64,000 nt of DNA from Lophius americanus (taxonomy: Eukaryota > Chordata > Actinopteri > Lophiiformes > Lophiidae): NCBI GenBank assembly GCA_037951165.1, contig JBBDHG010000015.1, positions 1,659,501 to 1,723,500 of the forward strand, given 5' to 3'. The translations under genes and the position numbers were made by a program. Position 1 is the first letter of the stretch; every line of letters begins with the position of its first letter. Below are positions 1 to 11,639 of this stretch, one piece after another. The notes beneath the pieces are model-generated. The model did no database searches, was not told the origin of the DNA, and saw only the letters and a program-made list of their open reading frames with translations.

Positions 1-2560
1 AGTAAGAGAAACCTCCTTACAACCGCACTTCATCCTATCTCAACCACCCAAATCCTGCCATGCACTGTGTTTGGAGCCGATGTATACTAGCATAACAGAG
101 TTCACAGCCAAACACCGATAAAACTCTTTACATGCGGGAACCTCGGAGAAGCTAAGGTTTTGGGGAGTGCCTAAAAAACGTTAATTCCCTTATCACTTTG
201 TACATGTATGGTATTATGTCTTTCTAACACTATTTTAAGTTGCATTAGCAACTCGGGTTCCCCCTTCACATCCCCACAAAAAGGCAAAGCTTCAATGGAA
301 AGGCCTGTCCCAACGTTTATAAAAAAACAACCTTCCAAAAAGCCCTGCTTCTTTAAAGAGGGCTACCTCCGAGAGAGCTGTAAGCACTGATCCCAGCTGT
401 GTGTATTTGCAAGGCCTCCGGAATTAATCCCGAGCAATTTTTCTGCACCACTTGTGCCTGTGATAAAGGAAGCCTGAGCATTCAAATGGGCTGGGTCCCA
501 TGTGGCATTAAGTTCTTACCATATTGGGCTGCAGTCAGGCCTGCAGAGTGAAGAGGCGACTTGGACAAACCACTGAGCCTTGCAAGGCTTAAAACTCTAC
601 ACCTCCATATCTCTCCCTCCCTTTCTTTTGTAGTCAATTCTGCTATCTCACAGATATGGACGCAAACACAGTCAGTGAGGAAGGCCGCGGTCTCCTCCTC
701 TGGGACTGGTATCAGTTCAAGATCTACGCCGTTACTGTGTTGTTTTCATGCATTTACCTCCTCACCTGCACCTAACTATTTAAAGTCAAGTTAATTCATG
801 TAGTCATAATCTTCTGAGACTTGTAAAGGGGTTTTGTAACTTAGTTGACCTTTTTCAATTTCACAGCCTGCCTCACCAATACCAAGCTACTTAGTGCATT
901 CAGCTTGACTGTCTGGGTCATTATAAACCCATGATGTGCTGCCTAACTTAAGTCAAAGCCACATAAATTATTCAAAATTCCTATTTCAGTCCATCCCCAA
1001 ACACCTGAAATACTTTATGTCAAAGGCAAGTGTGCAGATCTCATCAGGACTTTGAGGGGGAGGCAGTGATGGAGCAAATCCAGTCCTGGATTTATCAACC
1101 GTGGAGGAATGTGAAGAAATAAGACCCTATCTTTGTAAAAGTGGACAAACATGAAAAGACTACCTCAATGCATCTCGAGGTAATGTATTTCTGACATGTC
1201 TTATTTTTTTCTGTTACAACCTTGCAGGCGTTGGACCAGAGGAAGCTGGTCCATTGAGGCAGAGGAGGATGGTCCTCCTCTATTTTGGAGAGGCAAGGAG
1301 GAGATCAAAATATAAAAAAGAGTAATTGGTTGAAATAAGCCATTATCGGATCTCAGCTTCATTTATAAAAATATTTCTTATATGTTATTTGGAAACAAAA
1401 TATCCATGATTGAGATTCAGTTCATGCTTCAACAGTGACAACAAGGGGAAAGGAAAGGAAAGGAAGTCCGTGTGAAGGGGTGGTGGAGGGAAGCTGGGGG
1501 CGGGATCTAATCGATCAAAACAATGTGTCTCAGTGTTTCTATTTTTCAGCCTGATTTGCTATTGGCCAAAACACGAGGTTTTCTTGTGTGCTAGAGATAT
1601 AAAAGATAAAAAAATAAATAAAATCCTGTTTATGAAACAGAATGAAGCATGACCATTTCGGTCAGATGGAATTTATTGTGGTTGTTATCAAGGAGAATAT
1701 TTCAACCAAAACAAAGGAATGCAAACAAGTGTATAGATTACTGATTAACCTTTTGCAGATTACATCGTTTTGAGGCAAAACTATTGATGAAAACTGAATA
1801 AAAGGGCAACATATAGAATATAAATAATCAAGCGAGTTAATAAATACCATAATAAAACTCCACTTGATTATTTAATGGAGGAGTGGAAACAAAGCATTGA
1901 AATCGCAGTTAAAGTTGAGTTGGGTGATAAAACTTCCATCATGTACAGTTAAAGAAATAAAATTATAGAAATATTTATAGAAATAAATTAATAGCATATT
2001 TAAAATGATATGATCGGGTGTGGGTGCGTGAGTGTGGGGGTTTACGTATGTAAAACTTGGAGCTGAGAAAAGGTGACCACACCTTTGCTCTTTGAAATCC
2101 CAGGAGAAATCTGTTTGAAATCAGACCTGCTAGTTCTTGGGCATCACCAAAATCTGCTCGCCAAGCTTCAAGGGTTTGCCGGTTGCTGTCAGTAACGAAG
2201 TAGTAACCTGAACACCAGGTGCTGTTGAAGTTGAGCTGTAAAAACTGCAAACAATCAAAAGCTTGGATGAGTGAAATGTTTGTATTGATCTGGGAGTGTG
2301 GCTGTATAAAAAATCACAAAAAAAGGAAAACGGCGAGCAGTTTTGACCCAAAATTGGTCACAACATTACTGGGAGGAGGAATTAACCAGAATGGAGTGTT
2401 GGGATTCCTTATGTATTAAAATACTGTCAAAGAGCTTAACCAACATCCAAAATACTAACTATACACAAAACGCTTAAAGTATATTATAATATTCATGAAT
2501 GCGACCTCACATCATTAGTATGTTTTTCTGGTTACAACCATATTAACCAAACAAATAATA
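1..2560. other. Single-copy non-coding stretch
   Basis: No gene, RNA or recognised transposon is visible here. Open frames of 60-90 codons occur but have no family motif and look like chance frames. A GGAAA-type run lies near 1444-1466. The part at 370-560 is even in composition and is listed separately. The 1330-2000 part is AT-rich and featureless. Confidence 0.5.
370..560. promoter_or_regulatory. Candidate conserved non-coding block
   Basis: This block has even base composition, no simple repeat and no recognised transposon sequence. It contains AT-rich homeodomain-like words (GGAATTAATCC, TTCAAATGGG) embedded in GC-richer sequence, as vertebrate developmental enhancers often do. No alignment was possible, so the call is inference from composition only. 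It could equally be ordinary unique intergenic DNA. Confidence 0.2.
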
Positions 2561-2716
2561 CATTCATTATCTACGGCTTATCCTGTTCATGGTCACGGGG
2601 GGGCTAGAGCCTATCCCAGCTAACATCAGGGGAGAGGCGGGGTACACCCTGGACAAAGTCGCCAGTTCATCGCAGGTCCGACACATAGACATGTACAACC
2701 ACACACACTCACACCC
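2561..2716 (+). repeat. Teleost interspersed repeat family A, 5' part
   Basis: The text reads like a very common fish repeat: a 'ctacggcttatcctgttcat' start, then a 'cacggggg...agcctatcccagct' core, a 'gaggcggggtacaccctgga' segment and a 'cagttcatcgcag' segment. A longer, more decayed copy in the same orientation lies at 45155-45465, and its 3' half is found inverted at 36728-36930. The family is recognised from general knowledge of fish genomes. Its exact class was not established here. The copy stops abruptly near 2716, so it is truncated. Confidence 0.75.
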
Positions 2717-3159
2717 GTGGGAGCAAAGGGCCAAAACCTCCCTCTGAACCTATACTTTGTTTCTTCTTCTCTCATTCTCTTCATGTGTTCAGCGCGTCGT
2801 TTTAGTATCCGCTCCACTCTCCTGTACTTCGAGCGGGGCATTGTGTTAAACAGACATTGCGGCATCATTCCCTGTTCCTCTCTAGTATACAACATGAAAA
2901 GAACAAGGCACAACAGTACCCAAGGTTTAGGAAAAATTCACGCTTTTTAGAATATCTCTCAAGAATTCTGTAGCAGGTCGTCTCCTTCACCTTTCACTTC
3001 AGTGTCTCTGTTCAGTTCACTTAGACGCCCTCTCCAACCCCAAAGGAACATCAAAGAAACAAAGGCATCAATAATGGACGCACTTTCAAGAGAGAGCGCC
3101 TCGCCATGCTGTGACATCACCAATCATAACGGCTTATTATTTTATTTCATATAAAATCA
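2717..3159. other. Stretch without recognised gene
   Basis: A minus-strand open frame (about 2626-2913) has a very basic segment rich in Arg, Lys, Glu and Met between 2717 and 2875. Its C-terminal third is translated from the adjacent repeat, there is no splice or promoter support, and no family was recognised. The rest of the stretch shows nothing specific. Confidence 0.3.
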
Positions 3160-3335
3160 ATTCTCAATTCTGCGAAACATTTAACGTCACCAAAATGTAA
3201 TCATCTGTAGGATATGCCAAAACCTACCTCCAAATTTCATGCAAATCTCGCCATTTGCAAAAACTTACAGTTTTTCGGTAATCTTGCTCGTGAACAGACA
3301 GACAAACAAACGCCAATGAAAAGAAAACCGGAGTT
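3160..3335 (+). repeat. Interspersed repeat fragment with (GACA)-type tail
   Basis: The phrase 'ccaaaacctacctccaaatt' followed by 'tcatgcaaatctcgcc', then a 'gtaatcttgctcgtgaacag' step and an 'acagacaaacaaacgcc' tail matches a widespread animal repeat. In that repeat a 'fails to change, then ACAGACAGACAAACA' tail precedes 'cataacctccttggcgg'. The final part is missing here. Class not resolved. Confidence 0.55.
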
Positions 3336-4494
3336 GAGAAGAAGAAGAAGAAAACCACAGCAACTCTGACAAGTCCACAAAAAAGGTCAAAAAAGTCTTC
3401 ATTTAAAAAAGAATCTACAGGTAAATTACTGGACAAACTGCATTTTTGAGGGTTAATAAAGGATGTAGCGGCGGGATTAAGTCCGGTCTAAGGTTTGTCT
3501 GCGTGTCTGTGACGTTTGCTGAAATGTCTAAAACGTAATCACACAGCAGCCCTCACATATGCCTCAGCTCTATAAGCCGCTGTTTTCACAGATAGCTGAT
3601 TGAAGGCCGAAGAGCCGGCGAGAGATAGAGTCTTGGCCCGGCTTTGATAGATAGAGTTCTTTCTTCAGATGGGGAGAAAGGGAAGAGAGGGAGGAGGTCT
3701 CTTAGAATCAGCGGAGGCAGGAGGGAGAGGGAGGACGTGGAATTGAGGCTGAGGTGAAGGGTTTTTGGAGAGTGGGCACAATAGCCTATCACCGAAAACC
3801 TGCCGCTGCAACAATCACACTGGTGGAGAATGAAAAGATGTGATGGCGCTCAGCGAGACAGAAACATATAAAACTCTCCAGCCAGCCCTATTATATCCCC
3901 TGTAATAAAGCCCAATAGTCTGATAGCACCTCTGTTCTCACTCTCAGGCTATAAAAGTCACCACTGAATGCTGCAACCACTGCAGGAAATTTATGTCACA
4001 CTGTTTATTTGTCCTTCCACACACTTAGTAAAGAACTGGCACGCTGTTAATGCTGATAGAGTCCGCTGTGGTCGCGGAGGATGATTTCTTCTCGCCTTTC
4101 CTACAAAAGAGAACAGCACATGGTTATTAAATGATTGTGCATGTCTGGATTGAATGTGAAATGGTATTACACGTGGTCTGAAGTCCACCGCACAAGTGCA
4201 TGCTGGACATGTCTCAGTAAAATAACAGATAATCTGGGCACACACTAAGGCAACGTATGCAAAGAGGTTTAATTTAATCCTCTGATTGTGTTTCATTTGC
4301 CAGATTGATATTTAAGATATGTGTGGTATTTGGTCCTTGGTCAGTGGTGCCTGGTGTACCTGCAGGTGGAGATGTGTTATATTTTCTATATATTGTTGTC
4401 TTTGAGCAGAGAAGACAACAATAAATCCCTGAGAAGAAGTCTGGGATATTAAGGAATCTTTATTGTTCCATTGCTGCAAAAAAAAAGTTCAGGT
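3336..4494. other. Single-copy stretch, part possibly regulatory
   Basis: No coding frame of note. The segment from about 3440 to 4000 is even in composition with short AT-rich words, for example two 'tataaaa'-like strings near 3869 and 3951, and has no recognised repeat, so it could be conserved non-coding DNA. A purine-rich patch lies at 3660-3730. 4000-4494 is unremarkable. Confidence 0.3.
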
Positions 4495-4925
4495 CATAAT
4501 AGCTCAAATGTTAGTCCAATTTTGTCCAAATCCGTTACATACGAATTGACTAGAAATCTATCTTGATTTTTTTACTCAAATAGTTATAGTAATAAATATA
4601 TATAAGCATTTTTTAGGCATTCTTTTTTTTTTTCTTGAAAATAAATACTTTCTTTCGGACAAAACTTTCTAACAGTCGGCCCCATTTAGTCCAAATTTGG
4701 TGCATATGAATCGACTACAGATTTATCTTGAGTTTACCCTAATAGTTATGGTAATAGATATATATATAAGCTTTTTTTTTCTTAGAAAAAGACCTTTTTG
4801 ACTTTCTAACCGTCAAAAAACGTCCGATTTAGTACAAATTAGGTGCCGATTAATTGACCCGAGGAGATCTATATTGATTAAACCATATTTTATTCTAATA
4901 ATTCCTATTTTAATTACTAGGGGAA
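4495..4925 (+). mobile_element. Foldback-family fragment, forward modules
   Basis: Three successive degenerate modules are visible, each with a variant of ATTTAGTCCAAATTTGG followed by a 'gcatatgaatcgact' string and a 'tatcttga' string. Their tags lie near 4505, 4684 and 4826, so the module period is about 145-180 bp. No terminal inverted repeat is recognisable at either side, so this is an internal fragment of the family described at 19811-21140. It is non-coding. Confidence 0.7.
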
Positions 4926-6003
4926 TGTTTTGAGGAAAAACTCAAGGGGATTGGGGACATTTGGGCGCAACAGCATAGAATCAGTTAATACAATAATCCC
5001 CAACAATATGGTGTACTTCCAGCCGATGCCACCTTGTATTTACCCACCAGGTCAGAGGGTTATCGTTGGTGCTGCATGTTTGATATTCAGGAAATCCCGG
5101 TGGCTGACTTCATTACTTACTCCATTCATTAACGTTTCTTCAAGGTCACTGCTTCATGTCTTCTGCTCTGGGTCAGCTGTAATTATCAGGCAAAAATTCT
5201 AATAAAATTCTTCTGTCTGCAGACATGAACCAACATTGGTCGGGAGTCTCTATCGCCCGGTTGCTTGTTTTGAGAGAATGAAATCTTTAATCAAATTTAA
5301 TATCGCCCATCACCAAAACAAAACTTGACCAGAGAAAATCTTAAAAGGCAGATGCTACAAGCCAACAAAGCACACATAATAGTTTTCTGCTGAGATGTCC
5401 TTGACGTCTTGAGGGATGATTGTGACCCATTTTCATAAACACACCCGTTAAGCTCAATATCAATCTGTGTCACTTTACCCTGAAAAAGATTCCCTTCATC
5501 GCAGCTTTAGCTTTGTTGCCGGAGAATCTATTTGGAGGACAGATGTACATAAATAACATTTTCTGAGGTAACACTCATAGGAAGAAATTGAAGCATCCTC
5601 TCATACATAATGGTAATTTGGCATCGTTAGCAGCTGCCTCACCATACTGCTCTGATGAAGTAAAACTAGGGGAAAACATTTTATGCAGGCGGGATGGCTG
5701 ATATGACAGCAAGGCAATCATAGGTCTAATCAGCAAGGCGCTCACATCTGGCTGCTGCTAAGTCCTACAACACAACTCACGTACACAGCACCGAGCTCAG
5801 GAAAACATAGAAGCACTTAAGAAGTAATAGAGGAACAAAATTGACCTGTTGCTAGGCCCAGCCCCCCTTAGTTACAGTTGCTATGGCTATCAAGCTTTCC
5901 ATTTTAGAATAGGACATCAGTCAGTCTACAATATGCATGCTTTGTCCTCCCAAAGAACCCCAAGTACAAGGAATAGACTCCCTTTTAGAGTATTAGTTTC
6001 CAT
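4926..6003. other. Stretch without recognised gene
   Basis: No transposon or RNA recognised. A 90-codon frame at 4930-5202 begins inside foldback-derived sequence and has no motif. 5590-5790 is even in composition and could be single-copy functional sequence, but there is no direct support. Confidence 0.35.
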
Positions 6004-6110
6004 CAGGGGCGGATCTACAGTGGGTCAAAGGGGGTAAGCTGGCCCCCAATGTAGAGCCTTGCTCCCTGGGCTTCCCCCCCTAACTTTCATGTTCTTACCA
6101 ATGCACTTTG
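6004..6110 (+). mobile_element. hAT-like 5' end fragment
   Basis: The string CAGGGGCGGATCTACAGT opens like many hAT elements (CAGGGGYG...), and is followed by 'aagggggtaagctggccccc'. No matching 3' end (reverse complement near a target duplication) was found downstream before the next element at 6231. This is therefore read as a truncated 5' end. The exact family is unknown. Confidence 0.45.
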
Positions 6111-6230
6111 TCCAAACTGATTATTTTTATCAATATTATATGTGATTACGAGCTGGATATGTCCAAAATTCAGACTTCCGAGTGCAAGTGAATGCAGAGA
6201 GGACGTTCCACTCACCTGTATCCCCTACAT

Positions 6231-7131
6231 CAGACGTTCCAAACTCGCGGGACCCCTCTGGCACGCACAACAATTAAAACCGTCCCGCGATACAATCTTT
6301 CATTTTATTAATAACTGGCCAGCTGGTATACAGCACAAACACTACAGATACTACAAATCCCAGAATGCACTGCGATAGCCATTAATCAATGGCGCCAGGT
6401 TTCTCCCTGCTCCTCTGTAGTCAGATATCAGCGTTCATCCAGCCACTCTGATAAACATCAGAGTAATCCTTAGACTAGATACAACAGAGAATGGGAGGAG
6501 ATGTAATATAGCCATCTTTTTAAAAAAAGATAAATAACAAATGTATTAGTAAGTTGCTAGAGTAGTAAATAGAACGCATGTTTTCATCTATTGGCGAGGT
6601 GCGTGGTGGTGGTTGCTCCTCTTGCGTTAAAAACAAGAAAACAAATGTTGCCCACGTTTAATGTATAATACACCTTTAGGCTGTTCATGCACCTGAATGT
6701 TTTTTACTTTTACTGTTTTACTGTGACAGAAGACTGAACTGACTGAATGAGTCCACACATTTACCAAGGGACATTTCAATTGCCTTTTTTTTGTTTTTTA
6801 AAAACCGATTGATTTTAGATTTCATTTTTAACTTTTCTGGCTGTTATTGACGCCTGCGAATAAAAAAATTGAATTGGAAATGATTATGTGGAACTGCTGA
6901 TAGAAAGGGAGACACAAAAATTAGTTATGCTGATATATTTATTATTTAATCTGTAATTTGAGTATACTACTCCGTTGGTTTGTTCAGAATTCTATAAAAT
7001 GAGTGAATAAACTCAGAATAAAATTGTCATAATACCTCAGATGAAAAATGGCCAGTTGGAGTCCTGTTCGGCCCCCAATGTGGACTCCATCTTAATTTTG
7101 GACCGCTCTGTGGTGGAGTTTGACCCCCCTG
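6231..7131. mobile_element. Non-autonomous hAT element with 8-bp target duplication
   Basis: The left end CAGACGTTCCAAACTCGCGG and the reverse complement of the right end CAGGGGGGTCAAACTCCACC form imperfect terminal inverted repeats of the hAT type. The flanks are CCCTACAT (6223-6230) and CTCTACAT (7132-7139), an 8-bp target duplication with one mismatch, as hAT transposases make. The 901-bp interior contains the 'aactggccagctggtataca' phrase familiar from fish hAT-derived repeats and no long open frame, so it depended on a transposase supplied elsewhere. The mismatches suggest an old insertion. Confidence 0.8.
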
Positions 7132-7139
7132 CTCTACAT

Positions 7140-7769
7140 ATTTGACTATCCACAACAAGTGTTTTTCCATCAGCCGATCGTAAACGGCAGTTCCACGGCC
7201 GCCGTCACTGTTGAAGGATCGGCAGGAGGAGTCCAGGACTCGTCAGACCACATGATGAAGGATTGAAAGGTAAAACTTTCTGGTCAATCTGTTCGTACAT
7301 GTATGTCGAGGGTAAAAGAGTAAGGCTAGTGGAGTTTAGCCCCATAATACTTGCACATCAGCTGCAAAATCATGTATGCTTGCGATTCAATAAAGGCTCA
7401 ATACACGGTAATGTAAATATTGCAAAGCTAGGACAAAGGCTGACTTTACAGCTTTGGTCATATATGCTGAGGAGGTAGCATCAAGTGATACATTGTAGGC
7501 TAGCTGCAGCTAGCGTTAGCTGTCAATGCAACAGGGACATATGAATGTATGATTCAGAAGTAGTATTAAAAATAAATAAATAGAACATAAAACAAATTAT
7601 ATGTACAAAAATGGTTAAATGGTAAATCTCAATATAAATTAACATTAAACAAGTTGCAAGTTCATATCCTCTAATACACTCCTCATCATCATAATCTTAG
7701 AATTGCTAGGTTGTAGGCTATTATGATGACTATTACATGAAAAATCAGATCTTGTAGGGCACTCCTGTA
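7140..7769. other. Stretch without recognised gene
   Basis: No transposon or coding sequence was recognised. It contains a 16-bp perfect palindrome (GCTAGCTGCAGCTAGC) at 7499-7514, within a cluster of 'gctagc/gttagc' words common in fish DNA. 7560-7740 is AT-rich. Confidence 0.4.
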
Positions 7770-7827
7770 AATATGAAGAGGAAGAACGACATCACCAGCT
7801 GTTCCTTATCAAAGATAATCGTGCAAA

Positions 7828-7961
7828 AGAAGGAGAGCATCACAGAAATGAAGAAGATGAGGGAGAAGAGGGAGAGCATCACAAAGATGAAGAAGATGAG
7901 GGGGAGCATCAAAGAGATGAAGAAGAGGAGGGAGAAGAGGGAGGGCATCAATGAGATGAAG
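7828..7961. repeat. Purine-rich minisatellite, about four 30-39 bp units
   Basis: Four imperfect tandem units follow one another (7828-7860, 7861-7899, 7900-7929, 7930-7961). Each has a 'ggagagcatcacaaagatga'-like core and 'agaagatgaggg' joints. Purines dominate the plus strand. The repeat keeps both strands open: plus reads Lys/Glu/Met/Arg-rich, minus reads Phe/Leu/Met/Ser-rich hydrophobic. This is a by-product of the repeat, not evidence for a membrane protein. Confidence 0.75.
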
Positions 7962-8340
7962 AGGTTTCTGCACCACACAGACGACAAGAACACTTCGTTG
8001 TCATTGCTTCCGCCCTCGGACAACATCCTGTTTCACGCAGCAAACACAGTTTTCCTGTCAACGTGTTTGTCTCAGTTATTGATCACATGACTGGAGAAAC
8101 AGAAAGATGCTTTACGAGCACCAACTACGACATCATGAAACTAGTAAAGGCTCTTAATCATCGTTAGTTTTTGGAGAGGATGCGGTTCTGATGTTGGCCA
8201 ATGCCTTAAAAATCAAGTGTTGCAGATCTTAAACATGAACGTCACCAGGGCAGGAGAGTTCTGTACGGACGGTTACAGGAGAATGAAGGATACGTTCACG
8301 TGCATCAAAAATGTACCTGGATGGAAGCAACTTGTAATCT
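7962..8340 (+). pseudogene. Possible hAT transposase relic (ZMYM/TTF-like)
   Basis: In one plus-strand frame, about 8058-8166 translates to a stretch ending RCFTSTNYDIMKLVKALNH. This resembles the 'R-F-S-x-x-N-x-x-I-M-K-x-x-x-A-L-N-P' segment found in hAT-type transposases and their domesticated ZMYM relatives. A stop follows, and a second frame downstream (about 8177-8235) reads FGEDAVLMLANALKIK, which could be the next, frameshifted part. Upstream coding similarity is not clear because of the minisatellite. The evidence is a short motif only. Confidence 0.3.
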
Positions 8341-8672
8341 TTGCATTGGAATCCCCTTTTTTATTAAAAAACTTTTAATGGATGTTAAAAATAGTATTTT
8401 TTCTCTGATAAATGAGTCTAACAGATTTATTGCATTAGCGTTTGCATAGGGTTGTTGCCCCCAGCTAGGTTTAATGAAAAAGTATTTTTAGTTAAGCCTT
8501 AAGAGTGAATTTCATACAAATAATTCAATAAACTTTCACCTGGTTGGACACATCATTTAGGGAGCTGTGACGGCCACATTCTAGGCTGAGTGTCGGCCTG
8601 GAGAGAAAAAGAAAGAAATTTATTAAAGAAATTAAAAATTAAAGAAATTTCTTCGCGATCCACCGCTGATTT
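8341..8672. other. Stretch without recognised gene
   Basis: AT-rich; no transposon, RNA or coding signal seen. Confidence 0.4.
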
Positions 8673-8732
8673 CCATCCATCCATCCATCCATCCATCCAT
8701 CCATCCAACCTTCCATCCATCCATCCTTCCAT
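8673..8732. repeat. (CCAT)n microsatellite
   Basis: About 60 bp of CCAT/ATCC units with a few TTCC interruptions. An apparent Ser-Ile-His-Pro repeat protein in this interval is only the translation of the microsatellite. Confidence 0.95.
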
Positions 8733-9329
8733 AGCGATGGCAAAAATACAAACATTCTTTACTCAAGTAAAGTTACTGACTCCGGTAAAAGTATCAATTC
8801 AAGTCGTACACTCTGACCTTTCTGTATTGCTAGCATGTTGCTAACTAACACAATTTTCTCTGATTCGGAGCTTTGAAATGAATCCGAATCAGATTTCACA
8901 TTGTCGGTCTGCAGGAGCCGGACGGGTCGTTCTGTCTGGAACTCATGGCGTGAACTAGGATCTGACCGTACAGTGTGATCACACCAATCAGGAGCTTCCG
9001 CAAACCTTTGATTCGTTCATGTGAGTTGAAATAAAATGGCCATGACTTGAAATTCCTACAGTATAAGTCTAGCTTTAACTGCTGTAATGAAGTATTTGTA
9101 GTTCCCACCTCTGTGCATCAATCTGGTACATTGGTAGTTCGAGAGCTGTACCGTCTGCCACAACTACCCTCTCATCACTCTGATACATCATAAGTTTTGC
9201 CTTTAACACAAATTATTCACAAAAATCCAACCCTTTATTCAAGCAACAAAGTTTCAAAAAAGGACAACACATAAATCCTCTACATGAAACAAATATGAAC
9301 ATGTCTGCCATAATTATTTGCTCCTTTCA
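8733..9329. other. Stretch without recognised gene
   Basis: No motif or repeat was recognised apart from the onset of Tc1-derived sequence after about 9310. Confidence 0.4.
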
Positions 9330-10250
9330 TTTAATATTTTGTGCAGCCCCCTTTTGTCTCAATAACAGCCCTGAGTCGTCTCCTCTGGTGTGTGATGAGG
9401 TTTGAGAACACATGGAGTAGATCTGAGACAAATTCCTCCGTACAGGAACTCTCCAACTCCGTCAGATTCTGCAACTGGCGCTTGCGGACTCTCCGTTGCA
9501 GCACATCCCACAGTTGTTCTGTGGGGTTTAGGTCAGGTGACTTGTATGGTCATGGTAAAACCCTTATTCTATGACCTCCGGTCCATTCATGAGTTGATTC
9601 TGAGGTCTGCCTCAGATCATTGTCCTGCTGGTAGGACCAACCACTGCCTACTTTAAGTTTCCTGACATGTCTTTTAGGTTTGCATCCAAAATATGGCGAT
9701 AAAGTTGCGCCATGACATCAGAGACCCACCACCATACTTCACAGTGGGTATCAAGTGGTTTTCTCTATAGCTTTCTGTCTTGCATCAAGATGATTGTTGC
9801 CAAAAAGCACTATTTTGGTTTCATCTTACCTATGACCTTGTCCCATTGAATGTCCCATTGATATTTGGCAAAGTGTAAGTGGTTTACTTAATGGGTGAGA
9901 GCTGAGGCTTTTTTCTTGCTACCCTCTAAAACAATTTGTGTCGGTGTAGGTGCCGTCTGATGGTGGTTGTAATCCTTGAAGTTTTTTGCAAATCGAACCA
10001 CCCTCCTGAATGTGTGTGGGATCCGTTTGCAGACACATCCTCTTCCCATGTTATTTTTAACATCTCTTTTAACTTCATAAAAATGTATTTAACTTTTGAA
10101 ATTAACATTTTTAACTGTTGGGAGATTTTCTTGTATCTGTTGCCAGATTTATGCAGCTCTGACTGATGAGAATAAATTATGACCTCATTCGACGTTTGGT
10201 TCATTAAAAAATATATATTATAAGAAATAAAGGAGGAAAAATCCCCCATA
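9330..10250 (-). pseudogene. Tc1-like transposase relic, minus strand
   Basis: Read on the minus strand, a decayed transposase runs from about 10175 down to 9345. The N-terminal helix-turn-helix is visible as SELHKSGNRYKKISQQLK (about 10110-10165), matching the Tc1-type 'LHKSGxGYKKISK' segment. A second DNA-binding helix is seen near 9935-9980 (TTIRRHLHRHKLF). The DDE core then follows in broken frames: a DETKIVLFG-like first catalytic Asp near 9800-9830, a QQDNDLRQTS second Asp near 9620, and SPDLNPTEQLWD with the final acidic residue near 9520-9555. Several frameshifts and stops make it inactive. The element is dispersed, so it says nothing about neighbouring genes. Terminal repeats were not delimited. 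Confidence 0.85.
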
Positions 10251-10800
10251 AAATAATAAATTTTTATGTGTTTTATTCAGGAACATGGTTTATTACAGTG
10301 TGGATTTCAATATAAAGGCATTATAACCTACGGAAACCCACTGGTCACCTGATGTTTGATTGACAGAGGGAACTAACATCATGAGAAATATTCCTTCCTA
10401 TCATTCATGTTTGGTAACAGTCCAATCATTGAACATATAATAAGTCAAACAGTATGTTTTGCACACATCAGGAAATCTAAAGCCGTCACAGCAGACAAAA
10501 GCAAAAGGGGGACTCAGCATCTGTTGTAAAATAATCTACATGAGAAAAGACCACTGCGGTCCCCCCTATTCCCCCTGCCCTTTCCGCTCTCCCTTCTTTC
10601 CTTCTCACCCCCTACTCTCCCTGTTGGCTGATGGAGGACTCCACCTGAATGACATTTACAAATTACCCGGCCCAGAGTACTCGGTCCCCTGACCCGTGAG
10701 CCTCTGCTCAGCACCCCGAGAGACTCGCCAGCGTTTTGTCATATAATTACTGCAAATCCCCTGAAAGTAGCCCCCTCCAACCACCCCCTAACACCGCTAG
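10251..10800. other. Single-copy stretch
   Basis: No gene recognised. 10460-10740 is GC-richer and of even composition, with a CCCCTTTCCGCTCTCCC-like pyrimidine run. It could include conserved non-coding sequence, without direct support. Confidence 0.3.
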
Positions 10801-10802
10801 CA

Positions 10803-10837
<35 letters not shown>

Positions 10838-10849
10838 CACACACACACT
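10801..10849. repeat. (CA)n microsatellite
   Basis: About 49 bp of CA dinucleotide repeats with one ATG interruption. Confidence 0.95.
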
Positions 10850-11639
10850 CCATCCCATCTTTGAGATGTATGCAGACAGATGCATGTAGGTGCATAAGAA
10901 CAAACCTGCAGAGCTGAATGTTAATATGTGATTCGAGACCACCTATAGGTGTGGCCATCATCCCAGCAGAGCAGGAACCATTTCAGCTGCAAATAAAGCC
11001 AAGAAGATAAAGAACAAACATTTGACTGACAGTCATGTGGAAGAAAAACGAACATGTATGGGCTCATAAAATATAAAAATATTGCATTCCACCGGAAGTT
11101 GACCAAATGTCACTGACTGTTTAGAAGTATGTACACTGAAAATAACTGTCTGTAGAAATAACAATAAAAAGATATTTATCAATATTACAGTCATTTTGAA
11201 AAATGATTCATTTAAATTTTATAGTTCAGCTTGTTTTGATCAATTAAAGGTATTGTCTCTTATTAAAGATATAACTTTTCTGGGAAAATTAAATCATTTT
11301 GAGGGGGAAACGAATTTATAACATATTAGGTTAATTAGAACTATTACGTAAATAGCTTGGTTTCTTTCATTTTTTTTTACAATTTATGCCTCACATTAAG
11401 GTTGTATTGCATGAGAAATCGACATGTAATCAAAAAACAAATATTGCCTAATTTTTTATGGCATAATAGATTATTATATTTAATATTGAAATTGTAAATA
11501 ACTTTTTATTTATGGTAAGATTATACAGAAAATATGGAATTTTACTGCGATAATAGAAATGTTCTCTCAAATTAACAGAAGAAATCATAAATGTTACAAA
11601 CAATTCAGGACCGTTAAAAACTTTCAACTGTTGAGTACA
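10850..11639. other. AT-rich stretch without recognised gene
   Basis: Strongly AT-rich from about 11150 onward. No transposase or RNA recognised; it grades into the left arm of the inverted duplication. Confidence 0.4.

Noticed and set aside
7745..8026. Minus-strand hydrophobic frame resembling a membrane protein
   Set aside because: It is the antisense reading of a purine-rich minisatellite; the Phe/Leu/Met periodicity follows the repeat units.
8590..8844. 84-codon frame with Ser-Ile-His-Pro repeats
   Set aside because: Translation of the CCAT microsatellite.
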